Assembly: GCF_013391805.1 (NCBI RefSeq)
Contig: NZ_CP058364.1
Span: forward strand, 2,423,501-2,487,500
DNA length: 64,000 nt
From: Galbibacter sp. BG1
GTDB lineage: Bacteria; Bacteroidota; Bacteroidia; Flavobacteriales; Flavobacteriaceae
Direction: 5' to 3'
Part shown: positions 9,394-18,986 of the stretch, piece after piece
How positions within the stretch are numbered: the stretch's first letter is position 1
Layout of the letters: each line of letters begins with the position of its first letter
The notes under the pieces: model-generated
The model's database searches: none
Told to the model about the DNA's origin: nothing
Seen by the model: only the letters and a program-made list of their open reading frames with translations
Position numbers and translations under genes: made by a program

Positions 9394-12258
9394 ATGAACA
9401 TGAACACTATAAAAAAAACCATATTCTTACTACTGACATCGTATGTATGTATACTTTGTACGGCACAATCAGAAAATCCGGTGCACTCGGCCACTTTGCC
9501 CTTGGATAACAGCATTCGATATGGGCAATTGCCCAATGGATTTAGCTACTATATAAAATCCATCGAAGAACCGTTGTCCGATCTCTATCTTAATCTCTAC
9601 GTAAAAGCAGGTACAGACCAAGAGGATAAAAGCCAATTGAACTTTGCACATGCCATCGAGCACTTGGCTTTTAAGGGCACCAAAAACTTCCCACTTGGAA
9701 TTAGGGATTCCTTAAAACATAGTAACATTGCTATCACCGATTACAGGGGAAGTAGCGGAGAGACCACAAATTACCTTTTTAAGGTACCACATAACAATGG
9801 AGCGGTGTTGGACATAGCATTGTTATGGTTTAGCGACATAGCCACGGGATTAAGGTTTACTGATGAATATACCGATCAGGTTAAGGGGGAACTAGTGGAG
9901 GAGTTTTTAATTAAATCGGGGGAACAGCTTAGCGAAAGTTTTGCGACCTCTAGTTTAGAGGCAGAGCTGTTCCCGGGAAGGAATTCCAATATCAATTTTT
10001 TTGAACACCATAAAAATTATGGCCCTAAAGAACTCCAAAAGTTTTACAACGATTGGTACCGTCCCGATCTTATGGCCATAAGTGTCGTGGGCAACATAAA
10101 GGATATTGATGCCATGGAAAGGCGACTGAAAGATAGATTTTCCAAAATTCAATTACCGTTAGACCCTAAGACAGTTCCGAATAGCGATGCCGACTATTAC
10201 ATGCGCCCACCACAATTTGCCATTGTTGAGCGAAAAACGGATACAGCCAATGTGGCTTTGGTTGACAATAGTGTTACGTTTCAATTGTTTTTCCGTGCAC
10301 CTTCCGTTTTGGAAAAAATACATACGATGGAAGGGGTAAAAAGGTTGATAAAACTGAAATTATTGATCAGTATCGTAAACAAGCGTCTTGAAGAGCTAAC
10401 AAGTAAATACAACTCTTTTAATGCCCTTGCTTTTGACCGTTTTAGTATTAGTAGCCTTCCCCCATTACTTGAAGTAAGGCTAAAGACCTATTCCCGAGAA
10501 AAAGAGGCGCTCCAAGAAACTGTCCGGGCATTGAAACAGCTTCAGGAATATGGCATATTGGAAGAAGAGTGGGATGAGGTAAAAAGGGATTACCTAAGGG
10601 ATCTAAATGTGGGTTATGAAAATGGAACAAGATATTGGAACAAGGAAATATTCAATCATTTTAAATATAATGAAGCACTCCCTTCGGATAAACAGGAAAA
10701 TTTAAAAGAGTGGCTATCCGGTTTGTCCTTGAAAAGTTTTAATGATCATCTATTTCAGTTCCTATCGGAAATGCCAAAAGATATAGGAATTATGGCCCCC
10801 ACTGGACATAAGGCATTGTCCTTAACGGAAAACGAAATACGTTTTTGGATCCATGATGCATACAAAGGTCCAGTAGAGGATTATAAATTGCCGGATGTAC
10901 CAAAGGTATTGATGGGCGATGAAAAAGTGGCAGACCTTAAAGAAATTAACTATACCGATAAGGGAGCCGATATTTCCGGTGCGAGGGAACTGCTTTTGAA
11001 TAACGGCGTAAGGGTTATTTTGAAGCCTACTTCGAAAGCATCGTCCAATAAAGTTGAACTGCATGGCTTTAGTCCAAATGGTGCCCTTTCTTTCCCCAAG
11101 CCAAATCAATCCTCTGCCCTGAATTCCTCGAATATCGTTAGGAACGCTGGGGTGGGAAAAATGGATAAGTTTGCACTTAAACGATTCCTTTCGAACACCA
11201 GTATTCGGGTCAACCCCTATACCGGGTTTATGGAAACGGGAATTGTTGGGAACGCTGAACATGAGGATGTTGAGGGGATGTTCCAGTTGATCCATTTATA
11301 CTTTACCGCTCCCCGTATGGATAAGGTAGCATATAATGATTGGAAATCGGGAGAGAAAAAGGCCTTTCTCAATCACGACTATGGACTTATTTCAGCTGAT
11401 TTTTCCAATAGTATTAGAAATATTACAGGGGATAGTTTCCTAAGCCGGGGATTTAATTCTTTAACCAAGGGACTTATGGGGAGCGAACAGTTCGAGAGTA
11501 TCTACAGGACCGATATGGTGGATGCCTATGAAGCCTATGGGCAGTTATTTGGCAGCACAGAGGATTTTACCTTTATAATTACTGGGGACTTTTCCTATGG
11601 TTCCATGGTCCCATTGGTACAAAAGTATTTAGGGAATTTACCGAATACTTCAAAATTGTCGAATACTTTAAAGGAAGTGGATTTAGATCCACTGCCTAAA
11701 GGTCCTGTTTTTAAAGAGATTACGCCCCCAAAATATTATGTGATGAAAAATGTAAACTATGCACTAAAGTATATTTCAAAAGCTACAGACCCCGCTAATT
11801 GGCGGGAGCAAATCAAGATAGATGTTTTGGGAAAGATCATTTGGAACATGGCGTGGGACTTACGCTTTACAAAAGGGTATAATATTTATTTGATAACGGG
11901 ATTTGGGAAATACAATATGGATATGCGCCGGTATGAAATAGGGTTTGACCTAAGTTGTTCAAATGAAGAATTGGAATTATTGAGGAAGGAGTGCAAACAG
12001 ATTATCTCTAAAATTAAATCGGGAACCGTGGCAGATCATGTATTTGAAGACAGCCGTAATTTCGTAATGAAGAATAGGATAAACGAGCAGAAAAGGCTTT
12101 ATGAACATTATTACCATGAACAACCTTGGGTAAGCCCTGCAGAGAGGAAGCGGTTCATCGAGTCATTGACAATAAAGGATATTGTAGGAATTGTCAATAA
12201 ATATTGCAATGATGGAAGCCTTTTTGAATTTGTGATGAGGGATAAGGAAAACCTATAA
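9394..12258 (+). CDS. Secreted M16-family zinc metallopeptidase (insulinase/pitrilysin type)
   Basis: This 954-residue protein has a signal peptide (cleavage likely after TAQ, residue 25). The inverted zinc motif HAIEH lies at residues 86-90, where His, Glu and His are the ligands and catalytic Glu. A downstream KGELVEE stretch (about 165-172) supplies the third ligand. Length fits a tandem of M16 domains with an inactive C-terminal half, which carries no HxxEH. Such enzymes degrade oligopeptides in a closed chamber. Placed directly behind SusC/SusD, it probably trims an imported peptide in the periplasm. A strong terminator follows. Family is firm, substrate inferred. Confidence 0.93.
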   Translation: MNMNTIKKTIFLLLTSYVCILCTAQSENPVHSATLPLDNSIRYGQLPNGFSYYIKSIEEPLSDLYLNLYVKAGTDQEDKSQLNFAHAIEHLAFKGTKNFPLGIRDSLKHSNIAITDYRGSSGETTNYLFKVPHNNGAVLDIALLWFSDIATGLRFTDEYTDQVKGELVEEFLIKSGEQLSESFATSSLEAELFPGRNSNINFFEHHKNYGPKELQKFYNDWYRPDLMAISVVGNIKDIDAMERRLKDRFSKIQLPLDPKTVPNSDADYYMRPPQFAIVERKTDTANVALVDNSVTFQLFFRAPSVLEKIHTMEGVKRLIKLKLLISIVNKRLEELTSKYNSFNALAFDRFSISSLPPLLEVRLKTYSREKEALQETVRALKQLQEYGILEEEWDEVKRDYLRDLNVGYENGTRYWNKEIFNHFKYNEALPSDKQENLKEWLSGLSLKSFNDHLFQFLSEMPKDIGIMAPTGHKALSLTENEIRFWIHDAYKGPVEDYKLPDVPKVLMGDEKVADLKEINYTDKGADISGARELLLNNGVRVILKPTSKASSNKVELHGFSPNGALSFPKPNQSSALNSSNIVRNAGVGKMDKFALKRFLSNTSIRVNPYTGFMETGIVGNAEHEDVEGMFQLIHLYFTAPRMDKVAYNDWKSGEKKAFLNHDYGLISADFSNSIRNITGDSFLSRGFNSLTKGLMGSEQFESIYRTDMVDAYEAYGQLFGSTEDFTFIITGDFSYGSMVPLVQKYLGNLPNTSKLSNTLKEVDLDPLPKGPVFKEITPPKYYVMKNVNYALKYISKATDPANWREQIKIDVLGKIIWNMAWDLRFTKGYNIYLITGFGKYNMDMRRYEIGFDLSCSNEELELLRKECKQIISKIKSGTVADHVFEDSRNFVMKNRINEQKRLYEHYYHEQPWVSPAERKRFIESLTIKDIVGIVNKYCNDGSLFEFVMRDKENL

Positions 12259-12283
12259 AATTTTAGGGGTCCTACAAAGCATT

Positions 12284-12319
12284 AAAAGCACCCCAGAGGT
12301 TTCTCTGGAGTGCTTTTTT
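12284..12319. terminator. Bidirectional rho-independent terminator
   Basis: AAAAGCACCCCAGAG pairs with CTCTGGAGTGCTTTT around a short loop, with A and T runs on the two sides. It lies between the convergent M16 and DUF6520-like genes and should stop transcription from both directions. Confidence 0.85.
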
Positions 12320-12328
12320 AAATTGTCC

Positions 12329-12598
12329 CTATAGTATAATCAGGCTACCATTCCCTTGTTTTGGAGAAGAGATATTGTCATCATCATATACTTGATACTT
12401 TTGAGTCTCTCCTTCAAATTGGACTTCACAAGGTGCGGTTCCTGGTCCACAATCCAATTCCAAATTTAAAGGCTCAAAAACACCATTTCTGATAATATAA
12501 TCTGTAGAAGGATCATCACTTATATTGACAAATGCAAATGACATTCCAATGGCCAGGATAAAGGCCAACATCGGTAACATTAATTTTAAATTTTTCAT
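12329..12598 (-). CDS. DUF6520-like small exported protein
   Basis: This 89-residue protein has an N-terminal hydrophobic signal (LMLPMLAFILAIGMSFAF) and a short mature part with two cysteines in DCGPGTAPCEV. I recognise this as the kind of small flavobacterial protein grouped in DUF6520, from memory. Its function is unknown. It is transcribed leftward about 180 bases downstream of a MauE/DoxX-like membrane protein, a neighbour often seen with such peptides. The cysteine pair and the redox-type MauE partner suggest a disulfide-related role. A peptide product exported and later handled by the neighbouring SusCD-M16 operon is possible but speculative. Confidence 0.75.
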   Translation of the reverse strand: MKNLKLMLPMLAFILAIGMSFAFVNISDDPSTDYIIRNGVFEPLNLELDCGPGTAPCEVQFEGETQKYQVYDDDNISSPKQGNGSLIIL

Positions 12599-12779
12599 GA
12601 TTACAATGGTTTTAATTGTTAATAAAATGCCTACTTCTAAGGGTCAGGTTTTCGGCTTATTCTTCCCTGCTTTTGTTGCAACAAAATATTGTGGCACCTA
12701 AAAAGGGTTCAGGTGAATATTGTCAAATAGTTGAGTAGGAACCGGGGTATAAAAAAATAGCTTATTATGGGGCGTTTGA

Positions 12780-13238
12780 TTATTCCGCCTTAGAATAGGG
12801 TAATTGCGGTTTCTTTTTCCTGTATAGCTTTATTCCGGTTAAGGCCAGTAGGATAAGCACTATATTAAGCATCAAATGTTGTGGCCAATTTAATAGGGTA
12901 ATTATGCCGCCACAGGAACAAGAGGTATAGGGACTGAAAAATACAATTCCTGCGGAGTAAAAGGTGAAAAATATCATGAGGATGAGGGCCCCGTAAAGTC
13001 CTTTTTTTCGTGTTTTGGGCCAAGCAATCAACATAGCTACTGCAATCTCCAGTATAGGTATTATCCAACTCACTATAGTGGCCATCGTTTGATGGTATAT
13101 TATTGGTGAATTGTTCAGGTTGTTAAAAAAACTATCTCTTTCAATTAGTTTTGTTGCCGCTGCAAAAACGAAAAGGAGCATAAAGAGGTAACCGATAATT
13201 TCAGTAATTAAACTTGTATGTTTTTGATACCATTTCAT
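12780..13238 (-). CDS. MauE/DoxX-like integral membrane protein
   Basis: This 152-residue protein has four predicted membrane helices (about 10-30, 48-68, 77-98 and 115-138). It contains YTSCSCGG near residue 105, a cysteine motif seen in MauE-like proteins associated with disulfide relay or methylamine dehydrogenase maturation. The C-terminus is basic and likely cytoplasmic. It lies upstream of the DUF6520-like gene on the same strand and probably shares its transcript. Family assignment rests on topology plus the cysteine motif; a specific substrate is not known. Confidence 0.75.
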   Translation of the reverse strand: MKWYQKHTSLITEIIGYLFMLLFVFAAATKLIERDSFFNNLNNSPIIYHQTMATIVSWIIPILEIAVAMLIAWPKTRKKGLYGALILMIFFTFYSAGIVFFSPYTSCSCGGIITLLNWPQHLMLNIVLILLALTGIKLYRKKKPQLPYSKAE

Positions 13239-13352
13239 GTCAATTGTACCTAATTGATTTTGAATGGTATAAAATTAATGAAGCAGAATGATCTCTCTGG
13301 GATAATGTCTGATCTGTAAGGGATTAATTATTTAAGGGGTTTATCCTTGCAA

Positions 13353-14303
13353 TTAAGCTTTAAGGCTCCTTAGTGCTCTAGGACGATAACCGAACCTGAT
13401 ATTGAACTCCCTGGAAAAATGTGTGGAATTTTTAAATCCTACCATTTTTGCAATTTCCTTAAAAGACTTATTGGAATGTTCAACGATAACATGTGCTTTT
13501 TTAAGACGTTCTTCTTTAAGAAACTGGAAAACGGTCATGCCATTCAATTCCTTAAAGCCTTTTTTTAGTTTGTATTCATTGGTCCCAAATTGATGCGCCA
13601 TTTCTTTAAGTGACGGTAAATCCTGGTCTAAGTGATTTTTGATATGTTCGCTTACGGCCCTTATTATTTCTATATCGTTCAGTTGAAGGACACTCTGTTT
13701 TCTTTTCTGTTTTTTTGGAAAGTATAACCGACTTTGTATCTTCCTTTGCGTCTTTTCTTCAATATATTTTTGCGTCTGCACCATATCAAAGCTAGTGACA
13801 ATGGTTTTTCCTTTAAGAATGGTGTCCTCTATAAAATGAATAACCCTACAAAAAGCAGGGAGTTCTAGGCCCTGTTTCGTCAGGAAAGAAAGTTGCAAAG
13901 ATTCTTCAGTAGTGGAGGATGACGTAATGGCTTTTTTTACCAAGTCCCATTTTTCTTTGGATTCATCACTAATAAAGTGCTCGAATGGTTTTCCGATTAA
14001 GTTTTTGTAACCAAAACCTAAAAGCAAATAACCACTTTCATTGGTTTCCTCAATACAAAAGTCTTCATTCAGGACCATAAGGATTTGGGTGTTGAGCACA
14101 TATGAATCATGGAAATTTACATAGCCTTCATGTAAGAATGAATCTTTAATTTCTTCTGTAGCCATATTAACCAATGCGGCAAGTGCTTCCAGATCGTCCT
14201 TATGTTCAGTTCGTTCGATTAAGGTCGAAAAATTACCTTTGGATAGTTCCAAAAGTTGAAGGTATATTTTTTCTAAACGGTTGTTATTATTGTTGGTATA
14301 CAT
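13353..14303 (-). CDS. PAS-AraC family transcriptional regulator
   Basis: This 316-residue protein has a PAS-like sensor region (residues about 65-180; VLNEDFCIEETNESGYLLL, then IGKPFEHFI). A C-terminal AraC DNA-binding domain (about 215-316) has two helix-turn-helices, with PSLKEMAHQFGTNEYKLKKG and FKEIAKMVGFKNSTHFSREF. There is no membrane segment, so it should sense an internal signal. It lies between the MauE gene and a STAS-like gene on the same strand and could control any of these or the divergent PLP-enzyme gene. The regulator class is firm; targets are unknown. Confidence 0.88.
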   Translation of the reverse strand: MYTNNNNNRLEKIYLQLLELSKGNFSTLIERTEHKDDLEALAALVNMATEEIKDSFLHEGYVNFHDSYVLNTQILMVLNEDFCIEETNESGYLLLGFGYKNLIGKPFEHFISDESKEKWDLVKKAITSSSTTEESLQLSFLTKQGLELPAFCRVIHFIEDTILKGKTIVTSFDMVQTQKYIEEKTQRKIQSRLYFPKKQKRKQSVLQLNDIEIIRAVSEHIKNHLDQDLPSLKEMAHQFGTNEYKLKKGFKELNGMTVFQFLKEERLKKAHVIVEHSNKSFKEIAKMVGFKNSTHFSREFNIRFGYRPRALRSLKA

Positions 14304-14426
14304 GTACTAAGAATTTTTAATTGATAATTGGTAAGAATAGTCTTTTATCTTTTTAAGACCCATTCTCAAACCTCACCCAAAGTTTTGGGAATTGTTTGGT
14401 CCTTACTTGAGTTTGGAACATTCTAA

Positions 14427-14801
14427 TTATGATGAAACATACTCATTAAGAAATCTTAGGGCCACTTTGGTATCGTCACAGATTTTGGTAGGTATAGGGG
14501 GTCTGTTCCCTTGTACATATATTTCAGAGAAGATACGGGATAATGGATTGTCCTGTACAAATGCAACAGCCTTTATAAATACGGTGCCTTCCCTAGCCAG
14601 ATATCGACGTGCATTCATGTCGATACTTTTAACACCCCTGGTATCACATAAAATTGGATAGAATTTTCCTTTCTGCAACTGTAACCTATCGGTCACGATT
14701 TGCATGGCTGCAGTGAGATCAATCGTCACATCCTTTTTATACGTAAAGTGGAGGATGCCGTTTTGAATCCAAAAAGATGCAAAATTATTTTCAACATTCA
14801 T
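14427..14801 (-). CDS. STAS/SpoIIAA-like small protein
   Basis: This 124-residue soluble protein has alternating strand/helix patterns: FASFWIQNGILHFTYK, then FYPILCDTRGVKSID and a C-terminal LRFLNEYVSS. It resembles the SpoIIAA/STAS-like proteins of flavobacteria that often lie beside PAS or AraC regulators. No catalytic motif is visible. It is transcribed before the PAS-AraC gene, with a gap of 123 bases, and divergently from the PLP-enzyme fusion. A signalling or adaptor role is a guess from the fold. Confidence 0.6.
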   Translation of the reverse strand: MNVENNFASFWIQNGILHFTYKKDVTIDLTAAMQIVTDRLQLQKGKFYPILCDTRGVKSIDMNARRYLAREGTVFIKAVAFVQDNPLSRIFSEIYVQGNRPPIPTKICDDTKVALRFLNEYVSS

Positions 14802-15040
14802 TTTGACTGGTACTAGTTTAAACCCTTCAAATTAGTGATTATTTTTTAAATAGTCTTTTTAACCAATAGATACAATGTATTATTAATCTATTAAGGATTT
14901 TTATTGGTCTGTAAGGGATTATTTCAATAGGATGGCAGTAATCAACTATATAGAGTCATCAATTTTAATTAGTTTAAAGCATTGAATATTAATACACTTT
15001 TGTATAACATACTCGTCAAAATCATAAAATATGTTTTAAA

Positions 15041-17467
15041 ATGGCTAAAATTAAACGTAACAATTTTTTGGATACTGTGGATGAAGTATTCACCGATGCA
15101 GCGAAACAAGGGGTACTTCATTTATATGCGGATGGGGACGTATTTACAGGAAGAAAAATAAGTATCAAGAAAAAGTTATTGTTCCATTTCGGGACTACTG
15201 GCTACCTTGGTTTGGAACAGGACGAGCGGCTTAAGAAAGCGGCCGTGGAAGCTATTTATAGGTACGGTACCCAGTTCCCATTATCCAAGACGTATATATC
15301 TCATCCCCTCTACCGCAGTTTGGAAGAAAAGGTCACTGAAATGTACGGTCATCCCGTGATTATTACAAAAAACAGTAGCTTGGGACATATTGGGGTCATT
15401 CCAAGTGCTGTGGACGACCGTGATGCCATTATACTAGACCATCAAGTGCATTGGAGCGTACAAAGTGCTGCAAAAACCTTAAAAACCCGCAGTGTCCACA
15501 TTGAAATGATACGCCACAACCATTTGGATATGTTGGAAAATAAGATCAAAAAGCTTTCAACAAAGCACAAAAGAATATGGTACATGGCAGATGGCCTCTA
15601 TTCCATGTATGGCGATGAAGCACCGGTACTGGAGCTCTTGGAACTCAGTAATAAGTATCCCCAATTGCACCTATATTTTGATGATGTACATGGGATGAGT
15701 TGGACAGGGAAAAACGGCACGGGCTTTATTATGGACAAACTTCAGGATTTGCCGGAGCACGTGCTTTTATTTGGGACACTCAGTAAAACTTTTGGGGCCA
15801 GTGGCTCTGTATTGGTATGCTCCAATAAAAAAATGTACCGTAAAATTAAAACCTTCGGGGGGCCGCTCACCTTTTCCGCCCAATTGGAACCGGCATCGGT
15901 AGCGGCGGCCATTGCTTCTGCGGATATCCACCTCTCTCCAGAAATTTACTCCCTCCAACAGGAGCTTTTAGAACGTATCAACTTTTTCAATTCCGAACTT
16001 TCCAAGACCGATCTACCCCTGATCAAAAGAAACAATTCCCCTGTTTTTTATATTGGGACGGGCATGCCCATAACGGGATACAATTTTGTCAACCGATTGA
16101 TGAAAGAGGGTTTTTTTGTCAATCTTGGTATATTCCCGGCAGTTCCCATTAAAAATACGGGGGTCAGGATTACGGTTTCAAGACATAACCAAAAAGAAGA
16201 GATAAAGGCATTGGTGGAAGCTATGGTCTATCATTATCCCAAAGCACTGGAGGCCACCTTTACCACTAATGATAGGGTTAGAAAAGCATTCAACTTGCCT
16301 AAAAAAGCTTTAAAAACAAACATTGAGGATAAATCGGACGGACTAAATATCCAAATGGAACGTAGCATTACTGCTATCGGGAAAGAAGAATGGAATGCCC
16401 TATTTGGGGATCGTGGGGTTTTTGACTGGGATGGGCTTGAGTTTCTTGAAAAAACATTTTCTAAAAATCAAAAGGCCGAGGAAAACTGGGAATTCTATTA
16501 TTTCATCATCCGGGACCAACTGGGAAAACCGGTATTGGCCACTTATTTTACCTACGCACTTTGGAAAGAGGATATGCTGGCACCTGCTTCAGTTTCAAAA
16601 GAAATAGAACGAATTAGACTGGATAACCCCTATTATATGACTTCATATGTACTGAGTATGGGTTCACTTTTTACCGAGGGCGCTCACCTTTACCTGGATA
16701 ATTATCATCCATCGTGGCAAAATGCAATGCATAGGTTGTTTCATGAAATCGAAAAATTGGATGATACCTTGGATCCTTCAATGATTGTGTTCAGGGATTT
16801 CGATACCATGGAAGTCCTGAACGAGTTTTTTCACAACCATGGATTTTTTAAGGTTTCGATGCCGGAAGCCGGTATAATCCATAACCTTAAATGGGAAGGG
16901 GTAGATGGCTACCTGAGCAGCTTATCCTCAAAATCGAGAAGGCATTTTAAAAAGGATATAGCACCATTTGAACCCCATTTTAAAATCGAAGTTTCAGATA
17001 AGGCCTTACCAGAACAAATAGATATATTCCATGGACTTTTTGAAAACGTTAGAAAGAATAATTTGGGGTTGAATACATTTGGTTTCCCTAAAGATATGTT
17101 ACAGTATATGTCCGATAGTTCCCATTGGGAATTTATTGTGCTAACCCTGAAACGGACTTTTTTGGACAATACAAATGAAGCTGTGGTGGGGGTTATGTTC
17201 TGTTATAAAAATCAGGGCAACACCTATGTTCCCGCCTTTGTGGGGATGGATTACAAGTACGCCTATGATCACCAAGTGTACCGCCAATTACTTTTTCAGA
17301 CTGTCAAGAGGGCAGGTGAGCTAGGCTGTAAGGCCATTGATTTTGGATTGACTGCAGGTTTTGAAAAGCGAAAAATTGGCGCGGATATCATAGGAAAAAG
17401 TGCTTATATACAAGCAAAGGATAACTTTTCCATGGAGCTTATGGAAATGATGGAGACCAAAAAATAA
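15041..17467 (+). CDS. Fusion of AONS/serine-palmitoyltransferase-type PLP enzyme with GNAT-like acyltransferase
   Basis: Of 808 residues, about 1-410 form an alpha-oxoamine synthase-like PLP enzyme: the Asp motif LYFDDVHGMSW (about 210-220) and the Schiff-base Lys249 in GTLSKTFGASGS are clear. These enzymes condense an amino acid with an acyl thioester, as in biotin synthesis, sphingolipid, capnine or CAI-1 synthesis. Residues about 445-808 look like a GNAT/FemAB-type acyltransferase, ending with CKAIDFGLTAGFEKRKIG. The fusion suggests two successive steps on one product, for example building an amino lipid and N-acylating it; that is inference. It stands alone, divergent from regulators. 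Sulfonolipid or other aminolipid synthesis is a plausible alternative to biotin synthesis, since no bio genes are near. Confidence 0.8.
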   Translation: MAKIKRNNFLDTVDEVFTDAAKQGVLHLYADGDVFTGRKISIKKKLLFHFGTTGYLGLEQDERLKKAAVEAIYRYGTQFPLSKTYISHPLYRSLEEKVTEMYGHPVIITKNSSLGHIGVIPSAVDDRDAIILDHQVHWSVQSAAKTLKTRSVHIEMIRHNHLDMLENKIKKLSTKHKRIWYMADGLYSMYGDEAPVLELLELSNKYPQLHLYFDDVHGMSWTGKNGTGFIMDKLQDLPEHVLLFGTLSKTFGASGSVLVCSNKKMYRKIKTFGGPLTFSAQLEPASVAAAIASADIHLSPEIYSLQQELLERINFFNSELSKTDLPLIKRNNSPVFYIGTGMPITGYNFVNRLMKEGFFVNLGIFPAVPIKNTGVRITVSRHNQKEEIKALVEAMVYHYPKALEATFTTNDRVRKAFNLPKKALKTNIEDKSDGLNIQMERSITAIGKEEWNALFGDRGVFDWDGLEFLEKTFSKNQKAEENWEFYYFIIRDQLGKPVLATYFTYALWKEDMLAPASVSKEIERIRLDNPYYMTSYVLSMGSLFTEGAHLYLDNYHPSWQNAMHRLFHEIEKLDDTLDPSMIVFRDFDTMEVLNEFFHNHGFFKVSMPEAGIIHNLKWEGVDGYLSSLSSKSRRHFKKDIAPFEPHFKIEVSDKALPEQIDIFHGLFENVRKNNLGLNTFGFPKDMLQYMSDSSHWEFIVLTLKRTFLDNTNEAVVGVMFCYKNQGNTYVPAFVGMDYKYAYDHQVYRQLLFQTVKRAGELGCKAIDFGLTAGFEKRKIGADIIGKSAYIQAKDNFSMELMEMMETKK

Positions 17468-17550
17468 ATTCCACCGAATACCTTTAGAGTCATTGCCCTG
17501 AATTAAGTGAAAGCTTTCCTATTCCCCTTGGTATTTTAAGCTAAAACCGG

Positions 17551-18396
17551 ATGAATGGAAAATACAGACATGTAATCGATAAGTTCAATCAGATGTTGGC
17601 TGGTATACAGTCGGAAAAAAGGATTTCCCTTAAAAAGTCAAATGAAGGGATCCATTTGTGCAACAACACGCTCTATCTTCTAAAAGGGATCGTTGAGAAG
17701 CATGGATTTGGGCATATCGAAGAGGAGATATATTTCTTCAAGAAAGTAAAGGCCGAACCGCTCAGCTATCTCGTCTATTTCAGTGAAGTACGTTCTTGCG
17801 AGCTTTTAATGCCCAAAATAGGTGTCAACAACCAATTGTCTTTCCTTAAAAAGAAAATCCGTCGCATCAATAAGTTTTTTAACCGTAATTGGGATTTTGT
17901 CCATTATATGGAGCAAGAACTAAACTATCTGGACAAGCAGTATTTTACCCGGGAAAACCAAGAATTTCCAGTTTATGCCCTTCCCGAGGCCTGTTACCTG
18001 GATCCTAAATTTTTTACTTCCAAAGATATGCTGTGGGCAAGAATAAAAGGGATGAACCATTTCAGTACCTATATAAAAAACTTGATCAAAGAAATTGAGT
18101 TGCAGGGTAAAAAGCGGCATCCACAGGGCCATTTTGCCAAACCGCTCCATTGGACTTCTTCCAAGGCCGCACTCACGGAACTTATCTATGCCCTATATGC
18201 CACAAAAGCGATTAATAATGGTCATGACGACATAAAATCCATAGCTGCAAATTTTGAAATGCTATTTGATATTAAGCTAGACAATCTTTATAAAACTTAT
18301 TTTGAAATTAAAGCTAGAAAAGGCAGAAGGTCCCGTTTTCTTGAAGAGCTGGCCGAGCGCTTTAATGAGAAGATGGAAAATGATGATGATTTTTAA
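17551..18396 (+). CDS. RteC-domain protein
   Basis: This 281-residue soluble protein matches the RteC pattern of Bacteroides conjugative transposons: an N-terminal alpha-helical region with FSEVRSCELLMPK, then LPEACYLDPKFFTSKD, and a C-terminal KPLHWTSSKAALTELIYALYA (about 196-220). In CTnDOT, RteC activates the excision operon. It opens the conjugative-element region and precedes an excisionase-like HTH gene by about 300 bases, which supports a regulatory role. Here no RteA/RteB two-component pair is present. Family is firm. Confidence 0.85.
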   Translation: MNGKYRHVIDKFNQMLAGIQSEKRISLKKSNEGIHLCNNTLYLLKGIVEKHGFGHIEEEIYFFKKVKAEPLSYLVYFSEVRSCELLMPKIGVNNQLSFLKKKIRRINKFFNRNWDFVHYMEQELNYLDKQYFTRENQEFPVYALPEACYLDPKFFTSKDMLWARIKGMNHFSTYIKNLIKEIELQGKKRHPQGHFAKPLHWTSSKAALTELIYALYATKAINNGHDDIKSIAANFEMLFDIKLDNLYKTYFEIKARKGRRSRFLEELAERFNEKMENDDDF

Positions 18397-18428
18397 AATA
18401 TTGATCATAAAAATTTGTAAGAAAAGTA

Positions 18429-18442
18429 TTCGTAACTACGAT
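18429..18442. promoter_or_regulatory. Candidate operator, copy 1
   Basis: TTCGTAACTACGAT is a near-palindrome matching 12 of 14 positions of the perfect palindrome at 18567-18580. Both lie between RteC and the HTH gene. Confidence 0.35.
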
Positions 18443-18566
18443 AAGGTTACGAGTTAGTAGGGTTCTGCGATTTACCGTAAAATTTGCACTCATTTCATAT
18501 CCTTGACTAAACAAGGACAGGATAAAACTTTCCAAAACACTTTAAAATTTAAAATGTTAAAATTGA

Positions 18567-18580
18567 TTCGTAATTACGAA
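18567..18580. promoter_or_regulatory. Candidate operator, copy 2 (perfect palindrome)
   Basis: TTCGTAATTACGAA is a perfect 14-bp palindrome about 120 bases upstream of the excisionase-like gene start. Together with the copy at 18429 it could bind RteC or the HTH protein. Confidence 0.4.
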
Positions 18581-18697
18581 CGCCTTGTGAAGTTTTGAAC
18601 CCAAAGCACTTCAATTTTGTACAACGAAAGTCAAATCACCGCAAAGCCGTCATTTAAAAGTAAGCAACATGGCGGCTTTGTTTTAAAACAAAAACAC

Positions 18698-18976
18698 ATG
18701 GGAACAACAATCGTTACAACAGATGATCTCCGGGAATTTAAAATGGAACTGCTCGATGAGATCAAAGAGGCCTTGAACCAAGAAGGCAGGTTCCAGCAAA
18801 AAAAATGGATCCGCTCCGCCGAGGTCATGGAACTGTTGAGCATTTCCCCGGGGACCTTACAGAACCTAAGGATCAATGGGACCATCCCCTATACCAAGAT
18901 CGGAGGGGTCCTGTACTACGATTCCCAGGAAATCCATGGCATCCTGGAGAAGAACCGTATCGATAACCGGTTTTGA
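18698..18976 (+). CDS. Excisionase-like helix-turn-helix protein
   Basis: This 92-residue protein has a coiled N-terminus (TDDLREFKMELLDEIKEAL) and a C-terminal MerR/excisionase-type HTH (IRSAEVMELLSISPGTLQNL, then GTIPYTKIGGVLYY). Proteins of this type follow RteC in Bacteroidota conjugative elements and act in excision or transfer control. I chose the ATG at 18698 because the 27 upstream in-frame codons look non-coding and the family normally begins just before this coiled segment. It sits 10 bases before the next gene. Confidence 0.8.
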   Translation: MGTTIVTTDDLREFKMELLDEIKEALNQEGRFQQKKWIRSAEVMELLSISPGTLQNLRINGTIPYTKIGGVLYYDSQEIHGILEKNRIDNRF

Positions 18977-18986
18977 TCAGGGGGAT

